Shown piece by piece: positions 1 to 7,575 of a DNA stretch of 64,000 nucleotides; positions within the stretch are counted from its first letter, which is position 1; each line of letters begins with the position of its first letter. The DNA lies in the NCBI GenBank assembly GCA_965117035.1, contig OZ220748.1, positions 2,666,001-2,730,000 on the forward strand. Direction: 5' to 3'. Made by a program: the position numbers and the translations under genes. The notes under the pieces were generated by a model, which was not told the origin of the DNA, made no database searches, and saw nothing but the letters and a program-made list of their open reading frames with translations. Source of the DNA: CAZENU01 sp965117035. Lineage in GTDB: Bacteria > Chloroflexota > Dehalococcoidia > Lucifugimonadales > CAZENU01.

Positions 1-692
1 GAGTGCAGCACCAGCCTGGGAGTCGTCCACGTCACGAAGTCCTCGCTCGTGGTCAGCCAGACGGACCGGCCCCACTCCGTTCCGTGCTTCACCATCCCGA
101 CGAACCTGCCCTGATCGACGTCGTGCAGATAGTTGGAGGTGTCCTTGCTGGGCACCGGCTCCGCGTCTGGAAAGGTCCAGGAGAAGCCGTCGGGCGAGAA
201 GCCGGGGATGCGGTCGGCAAGGTGGTGGGCCCTGGCGAATATGCCCTTGAAGCGGCGTTCCGGGTCGGGCTCCGCGTCGTCCCTGATGATGTGGTAGAGC
301 GCCAGCCCGCGCTCCGACGAGTCGTAGGCGACGTTGTTGTCCTTCGACCCGCGGAGCTCGTGGATGCCGAGATTGGGGATGTCCCAGTCGACGCCGTTTG
401 TCGACGTGGCGTAGTGGTTGACCCTGCCCTCGGCCGCGTACATCCGGCCCGGCGTCTCGTCGTACATCGCCCAGTACCACCACTCCCAGGCGCCCAGGTC
501 GGGGTTCCACCACGGCGGGCTCTTGCTCTGCACCGCGATCTGGCCGCGGGAGACGTCCGGCTCCAGGACGGCGCCCAGCCTCTCCGGCTGGTGGAGCGCC
601 CGCCGTACCCCTGAAGACTCCTCGATGGCGTAGTCGTCGAGAAATAGCTGCCGGTGCGCGTACGGGTCGATGTCGTGCGAATCGTTGGCCAT
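1..692 (-). CDS. Partial glycosidase-like beta-propeller protein (5' part only)
   Basis: The gene runs off the left edge, so only about the first 230 residues are visible. The start ATG (690-692) has a GGAGG site six bases upstream, which fixes the N-terminus. The product opens with a segment containing LFLDDYAIEE and then RRALHQPER, and continues with W/Y-rich strands such as WEWWYWAMYDE and YATSTNGVDW. That pattern is typical of the first blades of GH32/GH43-like five-bladed propellers found in large sugar-active proteins of unknown specificity. No signal peptide is visible, so it is probably cytoplasmic. It lies 265 bp downstream of another leftward gene encoding a carbohydrate-binding-like protein. 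Assignment to the fold is moderate; the substrate is not identifiable. Confidence 0.6.
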   Translation of the reverse strand, partial: MANDSHDIDPYAHRQLFLDDYAIEESSGVRRALHQPERLGAVLEPDVSRGQIAVQSKSPPWWNPDLGAWEWWYWAMYDETPGRMYAAEGRVNHYATSTNGVDWDIPNLGIHELRGSKDNNVAYDSSERGLALYHIIRDDAEPDPERRFKGIFARAHHLADRIPGFSPDGFSWTFPDAEPVPSKDTSNYLHDVDQGRFVGMVKHGTEWGRSVWLTTSEDFVTWTTPRLVLH

Positions 693-781
693 GGATCGCC
701 TCCGTGGGAAGATGGCGTCGTCCGGAGAAGGGCGTCAGTATATCCCAGGCGGCCGCCCCCGGCGACGGGCCGGCGCCGTTG

Positions 782-949
782 GTAACTGTTCAGACTTGCT
801 GAGAACAGCGCGACCCTGCCGGTGATTCCGGCTCTCCATGCGCGTAACGGGTCGGCGCAACGCTACCCGTTCGCCCTTCGATACGCGTCGGTCAAAGCAC
901 CGGCGCTACTCAGGATGAGCGGGTTGTGTGGACACCTCGACTCCGAACA
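782..949. repeat. Degenerate family A palindromic element (MITE-like)
   Basis: The left end reads GTAACTGTTCAGA, identical to the left end of the 34425 copy. The right end, around 935-949, carries GACTCCGAACAG, an imperfect inverted match. The interior contains a CTTCGATAC-type segment shared with the family C element at 35951. The element fills most of the 265-bp gap between two leftward genes and ends just before the stop codon of the 957 gene. No convincing target duplication survives. Confidence 0.4.
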
Positions 950-956
950 GCCGCCG

Positions 957-1544
957 CTACGGCCCGGCGAGAGTGATCTCGAGCTCGTCCATGGCGAACC
1001 GACCCCTTGGAACCTGGTGGAAGCCTACGAACGAGAAGCCGTAGCTGTGGCACTCTCCCAGCAGGTCGTCGAGCGACGGCGGGGCCTCCGGGTCCTTGGA
1101 CCAGCTCCGGCGCCAGAGCGACTCGTCGTTGTGCAGGGTGATGACGTTCGGCTCGTCCGCCCAGCGGCCGGCGCCTATCTCCAGCGGGGCGCTCGTGCAG
1201 TGCCAGCGGCCGCGGTCTTCGCTGCCCACGACCCAGAAGTAGCACCGGGCGCCGAACAGCTCCAGGCCGTCGCCCCGGAGGTAGACCGACACCCGCGCCC
1301 CGCGCAGGTCGAGCGGGCCCGCGCCGACCCAGTACCGGTACAGCATGAGCGGCAGCACGGACACGGGGCTCTCCGGCGTGTCGGCGCTCCAGGCGTGCTC
1401 GTCCGTCCAGACGTAGCCGCCGCCGTCCGCCCCTCCCTCGGGCTCCCATACGGTCAGGACCATCATACGGCGGTCGGCCCGTATGCAGCCGTTGTAGTCG
1501 TACGAGCACCAGCCCTCCTGTCCGACGTCGAAGCTCGATCTCAT
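957..1544 (-). CDS. Hypothetical protein, carbohydrate-binding-like beta-sandwich
   Basis: A 195-residue protein starting at ATG 1544 with GGCGGAGG eight bases upstream. It is rich in aromatic residues, with alternating strand-like stretches (MVLTVWEPEG, LRGARVSVYLRGDGLEL, ARCYFWVV, YGFSFVGFHQV). The LRGA-VSVYLRG-DGL pattern followed by a C-terminal MDELEI strand resembles galactose-binding or jelly-roll modules that accompany glycan-active proteins. No catalytic motif, signal peptide or membrane segment is seen. It lies in the same orientation as the sugar-active partial gene to its left and the mannonate dehydratase-like gene to its right, so a role in sugar or sugar-acid metabolism is a contextual inference only. 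Confidence 0.6.
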   Translation of the reverse strand: MRSSFDVGQEGWCSYDYNGCIRADRRMMVLTVWEPEGGADGGGYVWTDEHAWSADTPESPVSVLPLMLYRYWVGAGPLDLRGARVSVYLRGDGLELFGARCYFWVVGSEDRGRWHCTSAPLEIGAGRWADEPNVITLHNDESLWRRSWSKDPEAPPSLDDLLGECHSYGFSFVGFHQVPRGRFAMDELEITLAGP

Positions 1545-1581
1545 CTCGTATGCCTCCGCCGCGTACTTCCCCAGGTCGTCA

Positions 1582-1758
1582 CACTACCGCGAGGCTGGCC
1601 AGCAGCCCCTTCACGCAAGTCCTCAATTGTCCCCCTCGCTGGCGGGAGGGAGCTAGAGGGGGGTGGAGCCACGCGACCAGTCCGCCGAACGCCCTCCCAA
1701 CTATCCATCATTCACTATCCACTATCCCACTACCGCGAGGCTGGCCAGCAGCGCCTTG
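1582..1758. repeat. Direct repeat carrying the 3' end of the dehydratase gene
   Basis: The 30 bases at 1582-1611 and 1729-1758 differ at one position (CACTACCGCGAGGCTGGCC at the start of each). The right copy is the true 3' end of the leftward dehydratase gene, with its last codons and a GTAGTGGG tract just before the stop. The left copy is a detached duplicate. Between them lie a GC-rich hairpin (about 1630-1665, the dispersed GGGAGAGGG type) and a family D tract of CTATCCA/CACTATCC motifs (about 1700-1727). Confidence 0.7.
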
Positions 1759-2768
1759 ATGTAGCCGACCGAGTAGGCCAGCGCCTGCTCGGCGCCCCTG
1801 CCATCGCCCTCCAGCGGGAAGTAGTGGTCCGGGTTCAGGCAGCCGTCGAAGCCGACCTTGCGCAGCTCCAGCACGATCTTGAACATGTTCATGTCGCCGT
1901 CGTCGAGCAGCACCTCCTCGTACCCGCCGGAGGTGGCTAGGCTGCCGCGCACGTTGCGGAGGTGGACGGTGAAGATGCGCCCCTTGCGGCCGTAGTTGTG
2001 TATCTCGTCGAGCACCACCGGCAGCCCGCCGGCCTCGGCCCGCGTGCCGCAGCAGTAGACGTAGCCGACGTTGCGGCTCGGGTAGGCGTCGATGATGCGG
2101 TGGAAGCCGAGCGTTCCGAACGGCGCGTCCGGCAGCGGTATGTCCGCCGGGTGCGTCGCCAGCTTCATGTCGTACTCCTCGGCGATGGGCACCAGCCTGT
2201 CGTAGACGCGGCGGAAGCCGGACCACCACGCGTCGAGCTCCGCCTTCGCGGGCGGCTCGTCGTACGCGAACCGCGGCCAGTAGGCCGCGCGGCCGCCGCC
2301 GCCCGTGCGGGCGTGCTCGAGCTCCTCCGGCGTCAGCTCCGGCGGCCGCCTCCCCGTTCGCCAGACGCTCCCGCCGCTGCCGAGGTACCCGCCCCGGTGC
2401 TCGGAGCGGTAGAACGTCACGAGGTGGTTGAAGTTGCTCCCCTCGAATCGCTGCGACGCCAGCGTGAAGCCCGCGTCGCCGAACACCTTCAGCGACTTCG
2501 CCGCGTCGTCCAACTCCCGCTCGGCGCCAGCCTCGCCCCTCATGAAGTCCTGGGAGACGTCCGGCAGCGTGACGCGGTTGACGTCGAGGCCCCATGAGCG
2601 CACGCGCTTCCGGCGCTCGATCATCGCGTCGAGGTCGGGATAGCCCCGCTCCCGGACGCCGGGCAGCTCCCGCGCCTCGCCGAACTCCACGGCGTCGACG
2701 CCAAGCTGCGTGATCCTGCGCAGATAGCTGTCCGAGAGGTCGCCCGCGCCCGCGGATATTTTCATCAT
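1722..2768 (-). CDS. Mannonate dehydratase-like TIM-barrel enzyme (UxuA family)
   Basis: Length is 348 residues from ATG 2768, or 347 from the adjacent ATG 2765. AGGAGG lies five bases upstream, so an open upstream extension to 2858 is not used. UxuA-like motifs are visible: HPADIP (about 206-211), YVYCCGT (about 236-242), VHLRNVRG (about 268-275) and DGDMNM followed by LNPDHYFPLEGD (about 313). These are the conserved histidine- and cysteine-containing metal-site motifs of D-mannonate dehydratase, which removes water from D-mannonate to give 2-keto-3-deoxygluconate in hexuronate breakdown. The length fits the family. No uxaC or kdgK partner is adjacent, so another sugar acid is possible. The stop codon is supplied by a GTAGTGGGATAG repeat tract. 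Confidence 0.75.
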   Translation of the reverse strand: MMKISAGAGDLSDSYLRRITQLGVDAVEFGEARELPGVRERGYPDLDAMIERRKRVRSWGLDVNRVTLPDVSQDFMRGEAGAERELDDAAKSLKVFGDAGFTLASQRFEGSNFNHLVTFYRSEHRGGYLGSGGSVWRTGRRPPELTPEELEHARTGGGGRAAYWPRFAYDEPPAKAELDAWWSGFRRVYDRLVPIAEEYDMKLATHPADIPLPDAPFGTLGFHRIIDAYPSRNVGYVYCCGTRAEAGGLPVVLDEIHNYGRKGRIFTVHLRNVRGSLATSGGYEEVLLDDGDMNMFKIVLELRKVGFDGCLNPDHYFPLEGDGRGAEQALAYSVGYIKALLASLAVVG

Positions 2769-2882
2769 CGCGTCCTCCTGCCGCCGTCTTCGCGTTATCG
2801 GCGAACCGGCCCGGTGTGGCGCCCAGTATAATGGCGGACGCCGCATCCGTCGCGTCACCTGGAAGCAGACAGGGCCCTCGTT

Positions 2883-2925
2883 GTCCCCTCTCCCCTTTGC
2901 GGGAGAGGGTTGGGGTGAGGGGGCG
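2883..2925. repeat. Dispersed GC-rich hairpin (CTCTCCC / GGGAGAGGG type)
   Basis: CCCTCTCCCC, then CGGGAGAGGG, then TTGGGGTGAGGGGG form a stem-loop between the divergent dehydratase and amidohydrolase genes. Related sequences recur at 1630, 12800-13230, 14622, 20147, 21957 and 62575. It lies inside a spurious upstream extension of the amidohydrolase reading frame. Confidence 0.7.
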
Positions 2926-2977
2926 TCAATGGGTGGCGACTCTGGAAAAGTCCTTGGGGGGGGGCAGAGGTCTCGTC

Positions 2978-4558
2978 TTGTTCGACATCCTGATAGTCAA
3001 CGGCGCCGTGGTCGACGGCACCGGCGCGCCCGGCTACAGGGCCGACGTCGGCGTCGTCGGGGACAGGATCGAGGCGATCGGCCGCCTGGACGGCGCCGAG
3101 GCGCGCCGGGTCGTCGACGCCTCCGGCATGGTCGTGTCGCCCGGATTCGTCGACCCGCACACGCACTCCGAGGGTGGCCTGCTCGTCGACCCGCAGCACG
3201 CCAACGGGCTGCGGCAGGGGATCACGACCGAGATACTCGGCCTTGGCGGAATGTCGTTCGGCCCGCTGTCCGCTCCGAACTACCGGCTCTACCGGCGCTG
3301 GCTCGCCGGCATTCTCGGCGACCCTCCCGAGGACGCCGACATGAGCAGCGTCTCGGCCATGCGCGCCAACTACGACCGCCGCGTCGCCATCAACACGGCC
3401 TGGCTTGTGCCCAACGGCGCGATACGGCTGGAGACCAACGGCTTCCAGAGCGGCAGGCTGTCGGAAGAGCAGTTGGGCCGCGCGAAGAGACTGGTCCGCG
3501 AGGGCCTGGACCAGGGCGCCGTCGGCTTCTCCAACACGACGCTCAACTACCCCGGCGCATGGAGCGACACGGCGGAGCTGATCGATCTGGCCGGGGCGGT
3601 CCGCGAGGGCGGGGGAGTCTACGTCGACGCGTCCGAGCCGTTCGGCGGCCGGATGGCCTACGGCGACGGTGACGCGCCCGAGTGGCTGGAGATCGCCCGC
3701 AAGTCCGGCGTTGCCATGCACTTCGCCCACTACAGGACCTCGGCGAAGACGGCCGGACGGGCCGAGGAGATCATGCTGGACAGGGACTCGGCGAGGGCCG
3801 AGGGCATCGACTTCACGCTGGACGTCTATCCGTACCCGACCGGGGCCACCGTCCCGGTGACCTTCCTGCCCGGCCGATTCCAGGAGGGCGGGCCCGACGA
3901 GATACTCAGGCGGCTCGAAGACCCGGCGCTGCGCAAGGAGGCCGTCGCACACTTGGAAGGCAGCCGCGTGGCGGGCCTGGACTCGATGGTCCTCTCCTAC
4001 GTCCACGGCATGCCCGAGCTGGAGGGCATGAGCCTGCCGGACGTCGCCCGCGAGCGGGGTGTCTCTCCCGGCGAGGCGCTGTGCTCGCTGTTCGTCGAGA
4101 CCGGTCTGAAGGTCGGCTACTGGGGCGCTCCGCCCGACAGCGTGGCCCTCTGGCGCCAGGTGGACCGCGACTCGATGGCGCTCCTGGCGCGGCCGGACTA
4201 CATGGTCTGCAGCGACATCACGCCGGCGGGCGGGCTGCCGCACCCGCGGTCGTTCGGGGCGTACCCGCGCTTCCTGGGCCGCATGCGCCGCCGCATCGGC
4301 GGGCTGAGCCTCGAGGAGATGGTCCACCGGATGACGGACCGGCCCGCGCGTCGCTTCGGAATTATCCGCCGCGGCCGGATCGAGAAGGGCTGCTACGCCG
4401 ACCTCGTGGTCTTCGACCCGGATCGGGTCGTCGACACGGCCACGTACGACGACCCGCGCCGGTTCCCCCTCGGCATCCCCTACGTTCTGGTCAACGGCAG
4501 CATGGCCGTCGACGGCGAGCGGTGCACCGGCGTCATGGCCGGCCGCGCCGTGCCGTAG
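2978..4558 (+). CDS. N-acyl-D-amino-acid deacylase family amidohydrolase
   Basis: The likely start is TTG 2978, with CAGAGG seven bases upstream. This gives 526 residues beginning MFDILIVNGAVVDGTG, the standard start of the family. An in-frame extension to 2816 would translate the repeat element and is rejected. The metal-binding VDPHTHSEGG motif (His61, His63), the AMHFAHYRTS segment, the DVYPYPTGAT segment and the C-terminal IEKGCYADLVVFDPD motif match D-aminoacylases, cytoplasmic zinc hydrolases of N-acyl-D-amino acids. The usual GNCG motif, whose cysteine ligates zinc, is read here as LGLGG (about 87-91), so the cysteine appears replaced by glycine. The substrate may therefore be another cyclic or acylated amide. 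The gene is divergent from the dehydratase. Confidence 0.8.
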   Translation: MFDILIVNGAVVDGTGAPGYRADVGVVGDRIEAIGRLDGAEARRVVDASGMVVSPGFVDPHTHSEGGLLVDPQHANGLRQGITTEILGLGGMSFGPLSAPNYRLYRRWLAGILGDPPEDADMSSVSAMRANYDRRVAINTAWLVPNGAIRLETNGFQSGRLSEEQLGRAKRLVREGLDQGAVGFSNTTLNYPGAWSDTAELIDLAGAVREGGGVYVDASEPFGGRMAYGDGDAPEWLEIARKSGVAMHFAHYRTSAKTAGRAEEIMLDRDSARAEGIDFTLDVYPYPTGATVPVTFLPGRFQEGGPDEILRRLEDPALRKEAVAHLEGSRVAGLDSMVLSYVHGMPELEGMSLPDVARERGVSPGEALCSLFVETGLKVGYWGAPPDSVALWRQVDRDSMALLARPDYMVCSDITPAGGLPHPRSFGAYPRFLGRMRRRIGGLSLEEMVHRMTDRPARRFGIIRRGRIEKGCYADLVVFDPDRVVDTATYDDPRRFPLGIPYVLVNGSMAVDGERCTGVMAGRAVP

Positions 4559-4570
4559 CCCGGCCCTCCG

Positions 4571-4695
4571 GGGATCCCGGCCCTGGCCCAGCAGGCCGGC
4601 CAGGTCGTCGACGGCATGGACTCGTCCGCGCGGCTCCGGGCAGGTCGCGCGCCTCGCCGAAGTCGACGGCGGGCTGGCGGTCCCGCGAAGGCCGG
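4571..4695 (-). pseudogene. Mosaic of gene-end scars (PrpD 3' end, dehydratase 5' part)
   Basis: Three short stretches match real genes in the window. Bases 4571-4624 resemble 6157-6210, the 3' end of the MmgE/PrpD gene; on the minus strand they encode VDDLAGLLG against VEDLAGLLA. Bases 4631-4671 resemble 2653-2694 in the dehydratase gene and encode VDFGEARDLPG against VEFGEARELPG. Bases 4670-4695 resemble 7543-7567, the spacer upstream of prpD. The pieces are out of frame with one another, so they are non-coding remnants of deleted paralogues. Confidence 0.6.
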
Positions 4696-4721
4696 CTGTC
4701 CGGTGCGGGGGACTGTGCGGC

Positions 4722-5042
4722 CTAGGCGCCCGGCGGGCGGTAGGTCACCGTCTTCTCGCAGGCTGCGTCGATCTCCTCGGGGGAAATCAACTGGGTGGTG
4801 GTGATGCTGAGGGCGCCCCCGGCGCTGATGGACAGCGATACGGCGGCGGCGGTGGCGGTATCCGGCAGGTCGAAGGTCATGTACAGGTCGGTCCCGCCGA
4901 AAGCGTAGTAGAAGGACTCCAGGGCCCCTCCCTGCTCGCTGGCGATGTCTTCGAAGACACGTCGGCGTGAGCTGCCTCCCTCCTTCAACAGTCCCTGAAC
5001 ACCCTGGGCTGTGTAGCTGGCTTGGAAGAGGTACTTGGGCAT
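4722..5042 (-). CDS. GYD domain-containing protein
   Basis: A 106-residue cytoplasmic protein. The start MPKYLFQASYTAQGVQGLLKEGG, the central FYYAFGGTDLYMTFDLPD and the LSISAGGALSITTTQLISPEEID stretch match the small alpha/beta GYD family (PF08734), usually 95-105 residues with a ferredoxin-like fold. The family has no established biochemical role. No catalytic residues can be assigned. It stands alone, convergent with the amidohydrolase and in the same direction as the genes to its right. Confidence 0.85.
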   Translation of the reverse strand: MPKYLFQASYTAQGVQGLLKEGGSSRRRVFEDIASEQGGALESFYYAFGGTDLYMTFDLPDTATAAAVSLSISAGGALSITTTQLISPEEIDAACEKTVTYRPPGA

Positions 5043-5254
5043 CGCGTTCGTCTCCTGCGCCTGGCGTCTGTCCCGCCATTTCAGCGTCGTAGTCGTATGC
5101 TCACCGATGCGGCGGAATCAGCGGTTGCGAGTATACCAGCTACCGCACCACCCGCTTCGGACCTGTCCCACTGCATCTCCAGCATCGACGCGCAGGGCCT
5201 GCCTGCCAGACACGACGGAGGGCCAAGGCATAGCAGCGGGACCAGGGTGGACCG

Positions 5255-5626
5255 CTACTCCTCGGCCTGGATGGCGACGCGGCCGCCGTCCCGGACCTGG
5301 ATGCTCAGGTCGTGGCGGTCCAGCAGGCGCATGCCGACGAGGGGCGTGGTGTCGGCGGCGTCGGCCCTGATCTGTCTCGGTTCTCCGTCCCAGATCACGG
5401 TAACCCTGTAGACGCTGAAGGTTGCCTCGCTGCCATCCGCCAGGGTCGCCCGGCCAATGCCCAAGAAGGGTAGTCCCGATTCCGTGATCACATCTGGCGA
5501 CAGAGTCAGGAATCCCGTGAAGCCTGTGTCTATGACGGCTTCAACTTCCCTCGCCTGTCCCGACGGTCCTTGCACGGTGAGAGGTATGACTGCTTCGTAG
5601 GAGTCGTTCACAACGCCCTGGATCAA
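5255..5626 (-). CDS. Clan AA retropepsin-like aspartic protease
   Basis: A 123-residue single-domain protein with the catalytic signature VIDTGFTGFLTL (Asp33-Thr-Gly), followed by hydrophobic strands and a late GMRLLDRHDLSIQV segment matching the second conserved block of bacterial retropepsin-like proteases. Such short proteases act as homodimers. There is no signal peptide or membrane anchor, so it is cytoplasmic. It overlaps the upstream small gene by ATGA (5623-5626), implying translational coupling and a joint function. Targets of these paired proteases are unknown; a toxin-antitoxin-like role has been suggested by arrangement only. Confidence 0.8.
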   Translation of the reverse strand: MIQGVVNDSYEAVIPLTVQGPSGQAREVEAVIDTGFTGFLTLSPDVITESGLPFLGIGRATLADGSEATFSVYRVTVIWDGEPRQIRADAADTTPLVGMRLLDRHDLSIQVRDGGRVAIQAEE

Positions 5627-5937
5627 TGGGGTCTCCGGATAGGGCGCCCTCCGAAGTGGTGCAGCGCGCGATGCCCGACCCGCAGTAGCCAGACATCAAC
5701 GGCGTCTGGGCGCTCCGTCCGCAGACGGTCTGCTGCGTCCAGGAGATCGTCGGCGATGGCCCAGCTGCCGCTGCTGACGTCGATCGCGACGTACTCCCCG
5801 TCGTGGTCCGCTTCGACCTGCGCCCGTACGTCCCGCTCGTAGATTGCGTCGCCCATCCGGGCGATATCTTCTGACGGGCGGGTCGGCGCGGTCGGCCAGG
5901 ATGATTGCATGGGCGTTGGGGTTCCTGCGTCTGGCAT
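5623..5937 (-). CDS. Small partner protein of aspartic protease, unknown function
   Basis: The start is placed at ATG 5937, because AAAGGAG lies six bases upstream; an ATG at 5958 lacks such a site. The 104-residue product is acidic. Its core contains MGDAIYERDVRAQVEADHDG, then YVAIDVSSGSWAIADDLLDA and a late VWLLRVGHRALHHFGG. This organisation recurs in small proteins encoded immediately upstream of retropepsin-like proteases. No enzymatic motif is visible. The first 20 residues are Pro/Thr-rich and look disordered, so they could be a cleavage target of the partner; that last point is speculation. Confidence 0.7.
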   Translation of the reverse strand: MPDAGTPTPMQSSWPTAPTRPSEDIARMGDAIYERDVRAQVEADHDGEYVAIDVSSGSWAIADDLLDAADRLRTERPDAVDVWLLRVGHRALHHFGGRPIRRPH

Positions 5938-6144
5938 TCGTTCTCCTTTCGCCACCATACCTACAACACTGACATTCTACGCTTTCGCGGCGGTCACCGG
6001 CAAAACGGCCGCATCCCGTCGGACGGACACCGAGACCGGACGACCGGCAAGAGTCACGGCGCACGCGGTTTGGTCGATGGTCGGGTCCTGGCGAGCTACA
6101 AATGCCCCATGCCCAAGCAGGGTCCGCGTGGGCCGTCCCGTAGC

Positions 6145-7518
6145 TCAGGCTTGCGGGATCTCGACCCGGGCCAGCAGGCCGGCCAGGTCCTCCACCGGCA
6201 CCGACTCCAGGTCCCGCACCGCGTCGGCGATCTCGTTGCGCAGCGCCGCGTCCGCGTAGGGCTCGCACAGGCCGTCGAACTTGGCCCGCACCGTGTCCCA
6301 ACGCATCGGGTTCGTGTGGAAGCCCTCGTAGCTCGTCTTGTCCCTGGTCAACACGCGGCCGTCCGACAGGTGGACGCGTATCTGGTTGACCATCTCGCCG
6401 GGGAAGCGCGCCGAGTACTCGTCGATGGGGCGGGCGACCAGCTTGCGCAGCAGCGTCTGCACGTCGTCCGCCATGATCCGCTCGTCATCGTACTGCTCCG
6501 GCATGACGTTGCCGTCGAGTATCGCGACCGCGACCATGTAGTGGAGGCTGTGGTCGGCCTGCTCCTTGTTGACCACGAGCGTCTTGTCGCCCTCCTCGCC
6601 GCCGCCGATGATGTTCCAGGCGACGTCGAAGGTGTCGATCTCGATGCGCTCCACGTCGTCGCCGGTGAAGCCGTGCTCCGCCTGCAGCTCCAGCACGCCC
6701 TCTATCGACTGCTGCGAGTGGCCCTCGGCGTTGTACTTCTTGACCTCGGTGCGGACGACCCTCTCCAGGTCCTCCCTGCTCCAGTCGATCTCGAACGGGC
6801 CGGCGATGCTCTCCATGAAGCCCTTGTTGCCCTCGAACACCTCCGGCGGCCCGGTCACCCCGCGCATGGCGAGAAAGGCCGCGTGGGTGGAGGTGAACGC
6901 CTGGCTGGGGTATGCCAGCCCCTTCCAGTGCGACAGCGCGCCCGTCCGCGTGACCCTGAGCGCGTTGAACGGCGTTCCGGCGATGGCGATGGCGTTGAAG
7001 GTGCGCTCCGCGTCCAGCCCCAGCGCCTTCGAGACGCCCGCGGCGACGGCGTAGGAGCCCTGGGTCGTGTGGTCGAACCCCTTGTGCCGCACCGGGGCCT
7101 CGTCGCTGATCCGCGCCTGCACCTGGTACGACACGGCGAGCGCCGTCATCAGGTCGGCCCCGTCGCCGCCCGCGTACTCCAGCGCCGCCAGCACGGCGCC
7201 CAGGTTGTCGCTCGGGTGGCAGCTCTCGCCCTTGGCCAGGTAGAAGTCGTTGAAGTCGAGGTAGCGCGTCAGCGCCGAGTTGTAGAAGGCGGCCCGGTCC
7301 GGCGACGTCCTGCCGCCGCCGACCAGGGTGCTCTGCCCGGCGCCGCCGAAGTCCTCGATCTGGCTGCGTATGTGCCTGATCGGCTCGCCCTCGACCGCTC
7401 CGATGGCGCAGCCGAGGCTGTCCAGTATCCGGATCTTCATCTCGTGACGGGCGGTCGGCGACATGTCGTCGTACGAGACGCGGACGACGAACGAGGCCAG
7501 CTCCTGTGCGATGGTCAT
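6145..7518 (-). CDS. prpD: MmgE/PrpD family protein (2-methylcitrate dehydratase-like)
   Basis: The 457-residue length is standard for the family. The N-terminal all-helical domain contains MKIRILDSLGCAIGA and RYLDFNDFYLAKGESCHPSDN; the latter, with its aspartates and histidine, is the family active-site hallmark. The HKGFDHTTQGSYAVAAG segment and the C-terminal VEVKKYNAEGHSQ-like helix-loop also fit. PrpD dehydrates 2-methylcitrate to cis-aconitate analogues in propionate breakdown; related proteins (cis-aconitate decarboxylase) decarboxylate. It is the third gene of a leftward group after a citrate synthase-family enzyme and a core MetE, with a 57-bp spacer. A methylcitrate role is supported by the citrate synthase neighbour, but no PrpB lyase is present. 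Confidence 0.8.
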   Translation of the reverse strand: MTIAQELASFVVRVSYDDMSPTARHEMKIRILDSLGCAIGAVEGEPIRHIRSQIEDFGGAGQSTLVGGGRTSPDRAAFYNSALTRYLDFNDFYLAKGESCHPSDNLGAVLAALEYAGGDGADLMTALAVSYQVQARISDEAPVRHKGFDHTTQGSYAVAAGVSKALGLDAERTFNAIAIAGTPFNALRVTRTGALSHWKGLAYPSQAFTSTHAAFLAMRGVTGPPEVFEGNKGFMESIAGPFEIDWSREDLERVVRTEVKKYNAEGHSQQSIEGVLELQAEHGFTGDDVERIEIDTFDVAWNIIGGGEEGDKTLVVNKEQADHSLHYMVAVAILDGNVMPEQYDDERIMADDVQTLLRKLVARPIDEYSARFPGEMVNQIRVHLSDGRVLTRDKTSYEGFHTNPMRWDTVRAKFDGLCEPYADAALRNEIADAVRDLESVPVEDLAGLLARVEIPQA

Positions 7519-7575
7519 GTGTCTATCCTGCCTTCCTGATGTCGGGTTGGCGGTCCGGCGGAGGCCGTGCCGGGC

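Noticed and set aside
2816..2977. N-terminal extension of the amidohydrolase
   Set aside because: It would translate a dispersed hairpin and lacks a ribosome-binding site; the family starts at the TTG.
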